A stretch of DNA of 64,000 nt from Actinospineispora eucalypti (lineage in GTDB: Bacteria; Actinomycetota; Actinomycetes; Mycobacteriales; Pseudonocardiaceae). The stretch covers positions 1 through 64,000 of the forward strand of contig JACHMT010000003.1 in the NCBI GenBank assembly GCA_014208095.1. The letters run 5' to 3'. A program made the position numbers and the translations under genes. The notes beneath the pieces were generated by a model. The model was not told the DNA's origin, ran no database searches, and was given only the letters and a program-made list of their open reading frames with translations. The number at the start of each line of letters is the position of its first letter. The first letter of the stretch is position 1. Below, piece by piece: positions 27,801 to 39,800 of this stretch.

Positions 27801-30800
27801 GATCGGAATCAGACTCGCCAGGGAAAAGAACCTGACCGCACCGGCGCCGCCGATCGTCCCGTTGGCAAGGGTCCTCTATGAGCTGGACTCCTGGGAGGAT
27901 CTCTTCGTCCGGCAGGAGATCCTCTGGGAGCCCCTCGCCGACCTGGTCGTCGAGCTCGTCCAGCGGGTGCCCCACCTGTGGCCCAGCGAGCACGGCAACC
28001 AGATCGCGGTGCTGCAGGCTCGGATCCATCCGGCGGTGAGCACGCCCGTCGCCCCGGACGGAATGCGCCTGCGGGTGGACCACCGCTCGCGCGGCGCCCT
28101 GGTCGTCGCCCCCGATGACCTCGACGAGCTGCTCATCGAGGCCGCACGGCCCGGCGGTCCCGGCCCCCGCCTGCTGGTACCCGCCGGAGACGGGTACGGC
28201 CGGTGGACCCTGCTGCGCTACACCACGCTGCTGGCGATGTGGGCACGCGATGATCTCCCCTCGCTGCACATCCTCGAAGGGGGCCGGCGGGAGCTGGCGG
28301 TTCGGTTCGTCGAGCCGGCCGGCGAGGACATGGTCGCCGGACTCGGCTGGGAGCTCGCCGTCCGGATCGATGACGCCTCGCCGAGGCCGGTGCCCCGGCT
28401 GCGCCCGATCGACCCCGGGCACGTTCCGTCGTCGAACGCCAAGCGCGGGTCGCGCGGCGGCGGGGCGGTCGCGGAGAACATCGCGAGCAGCACGGCACGG
28501 CGGAAGATGGAGCCGCAAGCCCGGGACCTGCTAGGCAACGCCGAGCCGCTGGACCGCGAGCACGAGTTCACCCACCTGCCGCCGGTACCGGTGCCGGGCC
28601 GGCCCGACGCCGACCTCAACGACCTGGTGCGCATCACCGGCGAGGAACCGCTGGACGGCAAGCTGATCGGCTTCAGCTGGGACGACGCCGGCCGCCCGAT
28701 CATCCTGGTGCCCAGGTGGGTCGTGGTGCTGGTCGACCGGCTGATCGCCCGCAACCCCGCCTTCGCCGCCTGGTGGATCGCGTTCCTGCGGCACGAATGG
28801 ATCTTCCACCTGGCCCGGGCCGAACACACCGGCGAGCGCCACGACCGGCACAACAACCGCCTGGTCAAGTGGCTACGCGCCGAAGAACGCGCCGCCCTGA
28901 TCGCCGGGCTGGAACCGATCCTGCGCGGCGAGGCCGAGCCACGCCCCGGGGCGGGCCGGGTGCTCGCCGTCGCGTTCGGTGAAGACGGCAGGCCGGTCGA
29001 GCTCCCGCCCGCCGTGCTGGCCGCGCTCGCCGAGCTGCGCGCCCACCTGCGCGAGCAGAACAGAATCAAGCCGAACGACGACCTCGGCAAGGTCAGCCCG
29101 GGCGGGCTGTGGAACCACCGGGGCGCGACGTTCCACACCCACGACGGCGACGCCGAGCTCACCGACCTGCTCGCCGCGGCCGGCTTCGGCTCCGCTTACC
29201 TCGTCTACCTGCTCGCCCCCGACGACAACGAAGTGCTGATCACCGGGCTCACCAAGGGCAACGTCCTGGAACGTACCCCCGAGCAGGCACGCCGGGCGTT
29301 GGAGCAGATGGTCGACCGGGCACTCACCGGCCAGGACACCGACCCGTGGCGGGGCAATGACCCCGAGGCCACGTTCGCCGGGCTGCTGGCCGCGCGCCTC
29401 GGTGAGGTGGGGACCTGGCTGGACACCTGGCAGTACGACATCCAGTTCCTGACCCAAGACGTCGAGAACGCCGACCCGGTGGACGTGGAGAGCGTCGTTG
29501 GCATATTGGCCAACGCCGAACGAACCCTCACCATGATCGAGACCTTCCTTGCCCGCGCGGGAAGCGCCGCACCAGACGAGCTGCGGACCCGCCACAGAGA
29601 CACCGCAGAACTGGTCGCATCACTGCGCGCCTCGCTGGACGCGACGCTGCGGGCGATGCACCGCTACGACGGGTTGAGCTACGAGGAACGCGACACGGTG
29701 CGGCTGGCCGAGCGGCTGGTGCCCGACTACCAGGAGCTCACCGACGGGCTGTCCGCCACCGACCCCGCCGCCCGCGCCGACCAGCTGGGTGAGCTGCTCG
29801 ACCTCGACCCGGGCACCGTCGCCGACGAGCTCGACGAGGTGCTCGCCATGCTGGCCGAGCTACCCGGCGGTCCGCTCGTCGGAGACCTGTTCGACGCCAC
29901 CACCCGGCTGCGTGACGAGTACCGGCGGATGCGGGACGCACGGGACGAGCACGACGACCAGGGCCGAGGCCCCGGCGGGCCGGGCGCGACGGGGAACACC
30001 GGCTCGGCGACCGGCCACACCGATGGCGGCGCGCCCGAGTCGGCCGGCGACGGCGACGGGGTGGCCGAGTCGCGGGCCGCGCGGCCGGCCGAGCGCGACA
30101 AGGCCAACCCCCGGCGCGGCCCGCCGCTGCTTCGTTGGCTTCGGGACTGGATAAGGCAGCTCGCGCTGCCTGTCGCCGGCGCCGTGGCGCTGGTCGCCGT
30201 CGGAGTCGGGATGCTGGTCGCCGGGCAGCCGTGGCACGCGCACGGGTTGGTGGCCGCCTCGGTCCTGCCGGCCAGCCTCGGGGTGCTCGACGGCGGGGCG
30301 TTCGGCGACTGGGTCCACGCGCACCCGGTGCTTGCCGCCCTGGTCGGTGCCGCGCTTGTCGTCGTGGTGGTACCCGGGCCGAGGTCCTGGGTGATCAACT
30401 ACATGAAGACGTTCGGCACGGCGTTGGTGGTGATGCGGCCCACCGGCGCCGTCCGGGCGTTGCTCGCGGTCAACCTCGCGGTGTTCGCGGTGACGGCGGT
30501 ACAGGCCGGCGGTGTCCTGGATGTCACGTCCGCACCGCTGGTGAAGTGGGGCGCGACGCAAGGGGGCCTGGTCGGCGCCGGCGAGTGGTGGCGGCTGGTC
30601 AGCGGCGCTTTCCTGCACGCCGGGCTCGTGCACCTCACGCTCAACATGCTCGGGCTGGTCATGCTGGGCTGGCTCTTGCGGCAGGCCGTCGGCAGCGCCC
30701 GCTTCCTGGGCATTTACCTGATCGGGATGCTCGGGGCCTCGGCGAGCGTGGCGGTGTTCAGCCCCGCCCCGGTGGTGGGCGCGTCCGGCGCCATCTACGC

Positions 30801-33800
30801 GCTGATGGGCGCGGTCGCGGTCACCGAGCTGGTCCAGGACGGCCGGATCAGCCTCGGTTCGCTGATCAATATCGGGTTGAACGTGGGGCTGAGCCTGCTG
30901 GTCCCCGGAATCTCCGTGATCGGGCACTTCGGCGGGCTGGCGACCGGCGCCGTCGCGGCCTTGGTCATGCACCTGGTGCTCCCGGTCAGGTGGACGCCGC
31001 GTCGCGGGCACGCCCGGGGCCCGTCGCTGGCCGACCTGGGCGCCGAGCTGGAGCTGCGCAACCAGTGGCTGTGGGTCTCCCGGGCGACGACCGGGACCGG
31101 GAGCTCGCTCCTGCTGTGGGCGGTCAATGCCGACGAGGCCTTCACATTCGTGATCGCCGACGAGTCCGGTTCGAAGTGGGAAAACGAGCGGGTCACCTGG
31201 ACCAACGTCGCGTACTTGCTCGCCGGCGTCCCGCATCGCGGAGTCGGGGCCGCGCTGGCCGCGCCCGGCCCGCTGTTGAGCACCGGGTGGGTGCGATGGG
31301 AGCTCGGCGGGGACGGCGTCCCTCGGCGTGCCGGCAGCGGTCCGAGGGGCTCGCTCAGTGGCTGGGTCCGGGCCCACCGCGACGGCGGCGGCTGGGTGGT
31401 CGATGCGCTCAGCATCGATTCATTTGTCGACGAACGCGGTCGGATGATCTTCGGCACCGGCTTGGCGTACGCCTTGGCCCGCACGGCGTTCGCCCGCGCC
31501 GGCTTCCGCGTCGCTGCGAACCCCACGAGGGCCGGTCCCGTCGGGCGCCAGCTCGTCGGTTGGCTCCGCGAGGTCGCGGCGTCGTTCCGCGCGCGGTTCG
31601 GCGACCGGACCAAGCGGGCCTCGTTGCTCGGCCTCGTCCCCGGACACAGTTGGCTGACCGAATGGGCACACGCGCCCACCGAGGCGTCGCCGGTGGCAAC
31701 GCGGTGGTGGGTGGCGTTCGGAGCCGTCGTGGTTCTGGTCGTCGCGGGTTCCTGGCTACTGGTCGCCATCCGACTGATGCACCGGAGTGGCAGGGCCGCC
31801 AGCTCCGGCGAGCCGGTTGCGGCGGCCGTGGAAGCCCCCGCGCAGGCGGTTGACCGGCTCACGAAGGAACTGGAAGCCCGGCTGCGCGAGGCACGGACCG
31901 CGATCACCGCGTACACCAACCCCCCTCGGGGCCGGGTGCGCGACATCGCCGGCCTGGCGGACCGCACCCTCGGCGCGCTCGAGGAGCTGGCCGCGGCGAT
32001 CGTCGAACTGCGCACGGCGGCGGCTCACCGCGAGCTCGACGACACCGCCCGGGGCCGAGCCCGCACATTTGCCGACGCGGTCGCGGACGTCCACCAGGAG
32101 TGGCTCGACAAGGTCCAGCCTCGCGCCGGCGGGGACAGCGTGGTGGCCAGGGCCGCCGATGTACTCCGGCTGGTCGCGGCCCGGATGCGCGGGGCCGCCG
32201 ACCTCGCGAACCGCCCGCGCCGCGCCTTGCTGGAGCTACAAGCGGTCCTCGACGAGCTACGCGACTACCTCGAGGCCGTCGCCGCGAGCAACGAGCCCAA
32301 CCGGGAAGCACTCGAACAATCGCTCAGGCAGGCGACCGACCAGATCGAGGAACTCATCGGTGACGCGTCTTTCCTGCTCAACCGGGTGGACGGGAGCGCA
32401 CTGGGCGGGTCCTTCGTGAACATCCTGCACAGGCGGGCGGACGACCTGATCGCGCTCGGCACGTTCGTGTCGCAGATCGCGGACCTGCCGATCACCGAGG
32501 CGAACGCGCCCGACGTGAGTCACGACACGGGCATCGGGCTGAGCACCAAGCGGCTGTTGACCCATGCCGGGTTGGGCGCGTTCGCCGGTGGCGCCCTGGC
32601 GCTGTGGTTGGGGCCGGCGGTGCTGTGGGTGTCTGCCGGGGTCGCGGTGATCGCGTTGGTGATCCGAGTCGGGTCGTCGCCGGCTCTGTGGTTGCGCGCC
32701 AGGACAATCTCGAGCGACACCACGCCCCGCACCGGCCGCCGACTCCAGGCTGTCGCCCAGGTGGTGCTCGTGGTGTTCGGCGGCGCGGTCCTGGGTGCGT
32801 TGCTTGCCGCCGCGCTGGTCACGCTCGGGCCGAGCATGGTAGGCGGCACCGTGGGCATGGCCGCCGTGTGGCCCGGCCGGCCGCGGTGGGTCGGTGCTGG
32901 CCCGGTCCGCCGGGTAGGCGCGGCGGTGGCTGTCGCGGCGGTCCTGCTGATCTCCGGCGCCGACCTGGCCAGCGCCACGGCCTCGGAAAAGCCCGGCCCT
33001 GTCAAACCCGACCCTGTCAAACCCGACCCGGCCGAATCGGCGTACCGCATCCGAGTGCCCACCGAGTCGATGCCGAAGGACCTGGCCGCGCTCGTCAAGC
33101 GGGCGGAGCGACTCGGCTCGAGCATGGACCAGCTCGATTCCGAGCAGAATGAGCTGGTCGGCAACTACGGGCAGGCCGGCAAGGCCCGGTGGCTGACCAA
33201 CGCGCAGCTGCGCGAGCGGCTCGACGCGTTCGCGAAGCGGCTGCGCGCGGGTCGAGTGGAGCGGGACCGGCTGCGCGCGGCGATCCGCGCTTCCGGTGAC
33301 CCGTACGCCGACCCGACCGGCGAGCTGCTCGCGGCCCACTCCGATGTGGAGACCGCCGCCGGTGCCTATCGGCGGGCTGCCGAGTCGTTCGGCGAGGTTC
33401 GGAAGCGGGTGGACCACGACAGCCAAGGACCGCTCGCCCCCGCCGTGTGGCCGTGGCTGGCCGCGCTGATCGGGTTCGGCGCGGGAGCCGCGGTGGTGGG
33501 CTGGTGGCGGCGCCACGGCTTCCAAGGCGAGTTCAAGGGCCAGCGGGTATACAGCATGCGGGCTTCGTGGGCCGCCAAGCGGCTGATGAAGGTCGGCGGG
33601 GTGCTGGGCATCGCGTGGGGCGCGGCCGTAGCCGACCTGTCCACGAAGGTGTGGGCCGAGGCCCACATCATGTCCCTGGGGCTGGTCTACCACGAGACGG
33701 CCCTGTGGCGGGTGGTGCTCACGAGCGCTGACGTGCTCGTCGGGGTTGGCCTACTGGTCGGGTATGGGGTTGCCGGCCACCTCGACGCGCACACCCGCCT

Positions 33801-36800
33801 CACGCTGCGCATGCCTCGCTGGCTGAGCCTGCACGCGGAACCGTCGTTCCGATTGCTGCTGGGCGTCGGGCTGATGCTGGGCGGTGGGCTCGGCAACATG
33901 CTGGACCTGCTCGCCGACCACGCCGCGACGGACTTCATCCCGATTCCGTCGATCGGCGTTGCCAACATCGCCGACCTCACTGGAATGGCCGGCGTACTGC
34001 TGGTCGCGCAGGCCGTCTTCGCCCGACCGATGGCTCGGGTACACAAGCACCGGGCCGGGTACTCGCGGCCCGCGCTGGTCACCGCCGCCGGTCAGTACCT
34101 GATCGGGCTCGGTGTCGCGGGGCTTACCAACTGGGGCGTCGGCGCCGCAGACGCCGATATCGTCCCCGCGCTGACCCTGGTGCAGATCACCCTGTTCGCC
34201 GGGGTACTGATCGCCGACGTCCGGCACGCGCTGCGCGCCCGGCGGATGAACGTGCTCGGCTGGTCGGTGGCGAACCGGCCTTCGGCGAGTTGGGGCCGCT
34301 GGGCGACGCGGGCCGGGAGCGTGTTCGGCGGAGCCCTTGCGTTGACGCTTGTAGACGCCGTGACGACCCGATCAGTGGTCGAGTTGGCAGTGGTCGGCGC
34401 GCTCGTATCCGTCGCGTGGCCGGTGCTGGCGCGCGCGTTCCAAGGCTGGCTGAGCATCGCGTGGCGGCTGGCCCGTGACGGCTATCGCTGGGTGAGGGCG
34501 ACCCCGACCCGATTGACCGTGGCCGGGATCGTGCTCGTCCTGGGCCTGCTCACCATCGGCCTCCTGCTCGCGGGCGCGCCTTCGCTGGGGGCGGCCGCTG
34601 TGGTCGGGGCGCCGCGCGCCCGGCCGAGGTCGCTGCTGGCGGCGGTCGGCAAGACCGTGCTCGGTGCGGGTCCGGCCCGTCGGGTGGGCGCGCCAGTGGT
34701 GGTTGGGGTGGTGCTGGTGATGTCCGGCGCCGGCCCGGTCAGCGCCACCACAACGACGGCGCACGGTGTGGTTGCCCGGGCCACGGACAACTCGGCCAAC
34801 TCGATCCGGGCGCCCAATCCGCCGTCACCGGGGCAGGTCACCGCGCTCGAGTCGCGGGCGGAGCACCTCGACGGGGACATGCGACAGGTCGAGTCCCAGC
34901 TGGCCGTCCTGCTCCGGGAAAGAGCGAAGCGCGGCGGGCTGACCAGGTCCCAGCTTCGCGCCCACCTCGTGCCGCTGGCCAAGTGGCTGGACGAAGCCCG
35001 CGCCGAGCGGAACCAGCTACCCACCGACCTCGCGGCGGCGGACTACCCGCCCGCCACGCACCTCGCGGTGAACCGCGCCGTCTCCAGCCACCAGCGGGCC
35101 GCCGCCATGCTGGCGAAGGCCGAGGAGCTCGCGGCCGACCACAGCCAGGGACCGTTGGCCCCGGCGGTGTGGCCGTGGCTGGCCGCGCTGATCGGGTTCG
35201 GCGCGGCAACCGCGCTGGTGGGCTGGTGGCAGCGGTACGGCCTGTTCGGGACGTCGCTGGGCAAGCCGGGAATGGAGCCGTTGACGCATGCGTCCGGCGA
35301 ACGCTTGGGGCGGATCACCGTCGCGCTGGGTGTCGCGCTGATCGGAGCGATAGCTGACCTGCTCCTCAAGGTGTGGGTGAGCGGGCTCTCCCCCTGGCTG
35401 GTCTACCACGAGGTAACCGGGTGGCGAGTGGCGCTCACCGGCAGCGAGATGGCCGTCGGGTTCATCCTGTTGGTTGGCTACGCGGTGGCCGGCTTTGTGG
35501 ACTCCTACGGCCGCCTGCCGCGCGGTCTCCGCCGGTTCCACCTCGGCCATGATCCGCTGTTCCGGGTCATCCTCGGTGGCGGGCTGATGCTGGGCGGTGG
35601 CCTCGGCAACGGTCTGGACCTGTTGACCGACCGGGCGGCCACGGACTTCATCCCGATTCTGCCGATCGGTATCGCCAACGTCGCCGACCTCATCGGACTC
35701 ACCGGCGCGGCGGTGTTCATGAACGGCGCCCTGGCCCACGGTATGGCCCGGGTACACCAATCCCGGGCCAAGCGCCGGCTGCCCGCGCCGGTGGTCGCTG
35801 CCGGCGAGTACGCCGCCGCGTTCGGCCTCGCCACACTCGCCATCCGGGGCGTCCACGCGGTGCATCCCGACATCGTCCCGGCGGTGATCCTGGCGCTGGC
35901 CGGCATGTTCACCGGTGTGCTGGCCGCCGATGTCGGCGAGGCCATCGGGGGCCGGCGGCCTCGGGACGTGCTCCGCTGGTTGGCCGCTCACCGGCCGACC
36001 GCAAGCCTCGGCCGCTGGGCCGGGCGCCTGGCGATCATGTTCGGTGGGGCTGTCGTGCTGGCGCTGCTGCTGCCCGCCGTCCCGGCGCTCGGTGCCACGC
36101 TGGCCGCGCCGCTGACGGGCGCCGTGCCGGTCGCGGTGTGGGTAGCCGCCGGTGCGGCGGTGGCGCTCGCGGTGTGGGTGGCGGTGCCCACGTTCCGGCG
36201 CTGGCTCGGCATCGCGTGGCGGCTGGCCCGCGACGGGAAAGCCGACGTACCGGGTGGGGCTGGCGAGGTGCTCGATGTGGCCGCGGACCGGATGCAGGCG
36301 GCCGCCAACCTGCTTGCGGACCTGCGGGCGGATGACACCTTGCGGGAGCTCGACACGGTCCTGGGTGGGCTGCGGTCCCTCCGTAGGGCCGCCGCCCTCG
36401 GCCGCGAGACCACGCGGATGGGGATCGTGGACTCGCTCGACCGGGCGATCGAGCTGATCGAGCACGAGATGTTCAAGGTCGGGTTGAAGGCCGACTACCT
36501 CAGAACCCATCGGGAGCTGGAGCCGGACTTCGTGGCCGTCGTGCGCAAGCAGGCGGACGGGTTGCGCATCCAGGCGGAGGGCTTGGCCGAGCTGGGTGTG
36601 TTCGCGGACGGGGTCTCGATCAGTGCCGGGCTCGACGTCAGGTGGTTGTTGCTGGGTGCCGGGTTGGGTGCGGTCGCCGGCGGGGTGTTGGCGGTGTGGT
36701 TGGGGCCGGCGGTGTTGTGGGTTTCGGGCGGGGTAGCGCTGGCCGCCGCGGTGGCCCATGGCGGATCCGGTCGGCTCCAGCCGGTCGCACGGGTGGGGCT

Positions 36801-39800
36801 TTTCGTGTTCGGCGGGATGACCGTGGGCGCGCTTGTCGGCGCCGTTCTGGTCACGGCCGGGCTGGGCACGGTCAGCATGGCCGTCGCGGGTCCCGGCCGG
36901 CTGCGGCCCATCCTGACCACGGTGGCCTCGTCGGACGGCGGCGTCACGCGGCACGAGCTGGTCGAGGCGCACCCCGGGTTCGCTCCGCACACGCTGGACA
37001 ACCGCCTGCTCATGCTGCGGCTGGCCGGCCTGATCGTCCGAGTGGCAGAGCGGCTGCCGAGCGGTGGCTGGCGGGTCCGTTTCCAGGCCTCGGAGCGGCT
37101 GCCCGAGGTGATGGGTTACCTGGACGACCCGAACAGCTACCCGGCGGACCGTTCCCGGGAGGCGCTGGACTCGGTGCGGCGGTGGCTGGCGCCGGGCACG
37201 GAGTTCGCGCCGACCGAGCTGCCGGTGCAGGAGATCGCCGAGGCCGTGCGTGAGGTGCTGGGACTTGCGCCGGCGCCACCGGCGGACAACCTGGTGCCGG
37301 CGAACTCCGTGCGGGCGCTGTTGGACGCCCTCGCCGATCACCCGGGCGGTATGAGCTCCGCCGAACTGGCCGAGCTCCTGCCGGCACTCAACGACCAGGC
37401 GATCACCCGGTGGGTGGCCACGCTGACCCGGCTGGGCCTGGTCTGGTGGGTCGACAACCGCTACCTGCTCCCCGAGCACATCCTCGTCCTGCTGGCCACG
37501 GTCGACGACCCGGTCGACCACCACGACGAAGACCTCGACGTCGTCTGGGCGTTCGGCGCGCTGCTCGCCGGCCCGGTCACCAAGGAGTACCTGGACGCCG
37601 AGCCCATCCTCGACCTCCTGCTGCGGCGGATCGCCAGGATCGACAACGGGCCACTGGCCGGCACCCTCCGGCTGGCCCCCGCCAGCTCGGCGGGCCGCAT
37701 GCTCCTTGCCATCCCCGGCCCGGGCACCGGCGGCATCGCCCGCGACGAGTTGGCGGCACTGCCCGGGGCCGCACCGCTGAGCCGGCTCGACAGCCGCCTG
37801 CCGATGCTGGTCACGCTCGGCATGCTCGACGCGACCAAGGCCAACTCGAGGCGAGGGCTGGCCAAGCGCTACTCGACAACCGAGTTCGGCCAGCTGTTGC
37901 ATGACGCGCTCGAGGAGTTGCACCACCACCTCAACCCGGACACCTACGTCAAGCTGTGGCGGCTGACCGGCATGCTGCGCGACGGCGGGCTGACCTTGAG
38001 CCGCAGGCTTGCGACGACCGGCGCATTCATTGCCCTGGTGACCGAGCTGCGCGCGATCCTCGGCGCCGAGCCGCCCGCACTGGACGACGGGGCCGCGGAC
38101 GGCTCGGTGTGGGCACTGCTGCACCGCGTCGCCTCCGCGCCCGAGGGCATCACGGGCGAGGGCGCCGAGGCGGAGTGGCTCGAGGAACTCGCCGAGTTGC
38201 GGCTGCTCACCCGGACCGAGGGCGCCGATGGCATCCGCTACCGCGCCACGGTGTCCACCCGCGAGCTGCTCGGCGATCTCGCCGACCCGGCCCGGATCGG
38301 CCACGCCGGCTACCGGGAGGCCGTCACCCGGTTCGCCGCGCTGGCCGCGCGGCAGGCCACCCCCGGCGCGGTGGCGGCCGGGGTCGCCGCGCTGCGCCAT
38401 CCGGCCGATCCCCGGCTGACCAGGCTGCTGACCCTGCCGGCGAAGGCACCGCTTTCGTTCCTGCGCGAGTTCACCGCCGACGCCGGCGGCACCACCGCGA
38501 CGGCCCTCACCCAGCGGCTTCGCGGCTACAGCTACCAGGTTGTCAGCGGCCAGCTCGTCGTGGTGTGGCACCTCGGGTTGGCGCACCGGGAGAGCGAGAC
38601 ACGGGGCGAAACCAACATCTTCGTCGCCCACGACTACGCGCCCACCGCCATCGCGACGCGGGTCGTGGCCGCCCTCAACAACCCGCGCACCATCCCCGAC
38701 GAAGCGACCCGGCGGGTGTTGGGGCAGGCCAGGGCGGTACTCAGCAACGGACGGTCGTTCACCCAGTACTACAAGGGAGCCAACCAGTTCGAGGACGTGC
38801 TGCGCGCCGTCCTGGCGGCGCTGGGCCTGGGCGACGATCGCCGGGGCGGCACAACCGGCACGGGCATGATTGCGATTGGGCCGCTGGGCGTGGTGGTGAG
38901 CCAGCTGGACCTCCCGGCGTGGGCCGGCCCGGCCGTGCTGGTTGTCGCGGGTGCCTTCGTGCTGGGGGGCGCCTTGGTGGCGGTGCCCGCGTTCCGGGGC
39001 TGGCTGGGCATCGCGTGGCGGCTGGCCCGCGACGGGTACCGCTCGGTGGCCGGCGGTGGCGCAACCGTCTCCGTCGCCCGGTTGATCAGCGAGTTGGTGG
39101 TCCGTTTGACCGAGGCCAAGAGCGCGGTCGACCTCTACACCAACCCCGAGATTGGGGAGGTACGCGATACCGCCGCGCTGAGGCGTGACGCCCTCACCGC
39201 GCTCGAGCTCCTGGCCGAAACGATCTCCGAACTGCGCGCGGCGGTGGCCAGCCGCAAGCCCGGCGGCGCGGTCGGTGACAAAGCCCGCGAGGTCACCGAC
39301 CTGGCCGAGATCGCCCACCGGCAGCTGCTCGGCCGGGTCAAGCCGGGCGCCGGCGCGGACAGCGTGCTCGGCAGGGCCATCGATGTGCTCCGGTTCGCCG
39401 CGGACCGGGTACGCAGGGCCGCCTACCTCGCCCACCAGCCGGACGACGCGGTGCGGGAACTCAACGCGGTCCTCATGGACCTGATCGCCTACCGCTATGC
39501 CGTCACCAACAGCAACGAGCCCAACCGTGCGGTACTCGAAGATCTCCTCAAGGGGGCGATCAAGCGGATCGACACGCTCCTCGAGGCCGTCATCGAGCTG
39601 CGCGACCTGGTTGGCGAGCAGTCCCTGGCCGGGACCTTCGAAGAAGGCGCATACGAGCAGGCAAATGGCCTGGTCGAGCTTGGCACGTTCGCGTCTCGGA
39701 TCCTGGACAACCCGGATCTGCGGGTCACCCCCGAAGGGCTCGCGGAAGACAGGCCCGAGAAGGCCCGGGAGGACGACACCGGCACCGCGGCCGAGGACGC

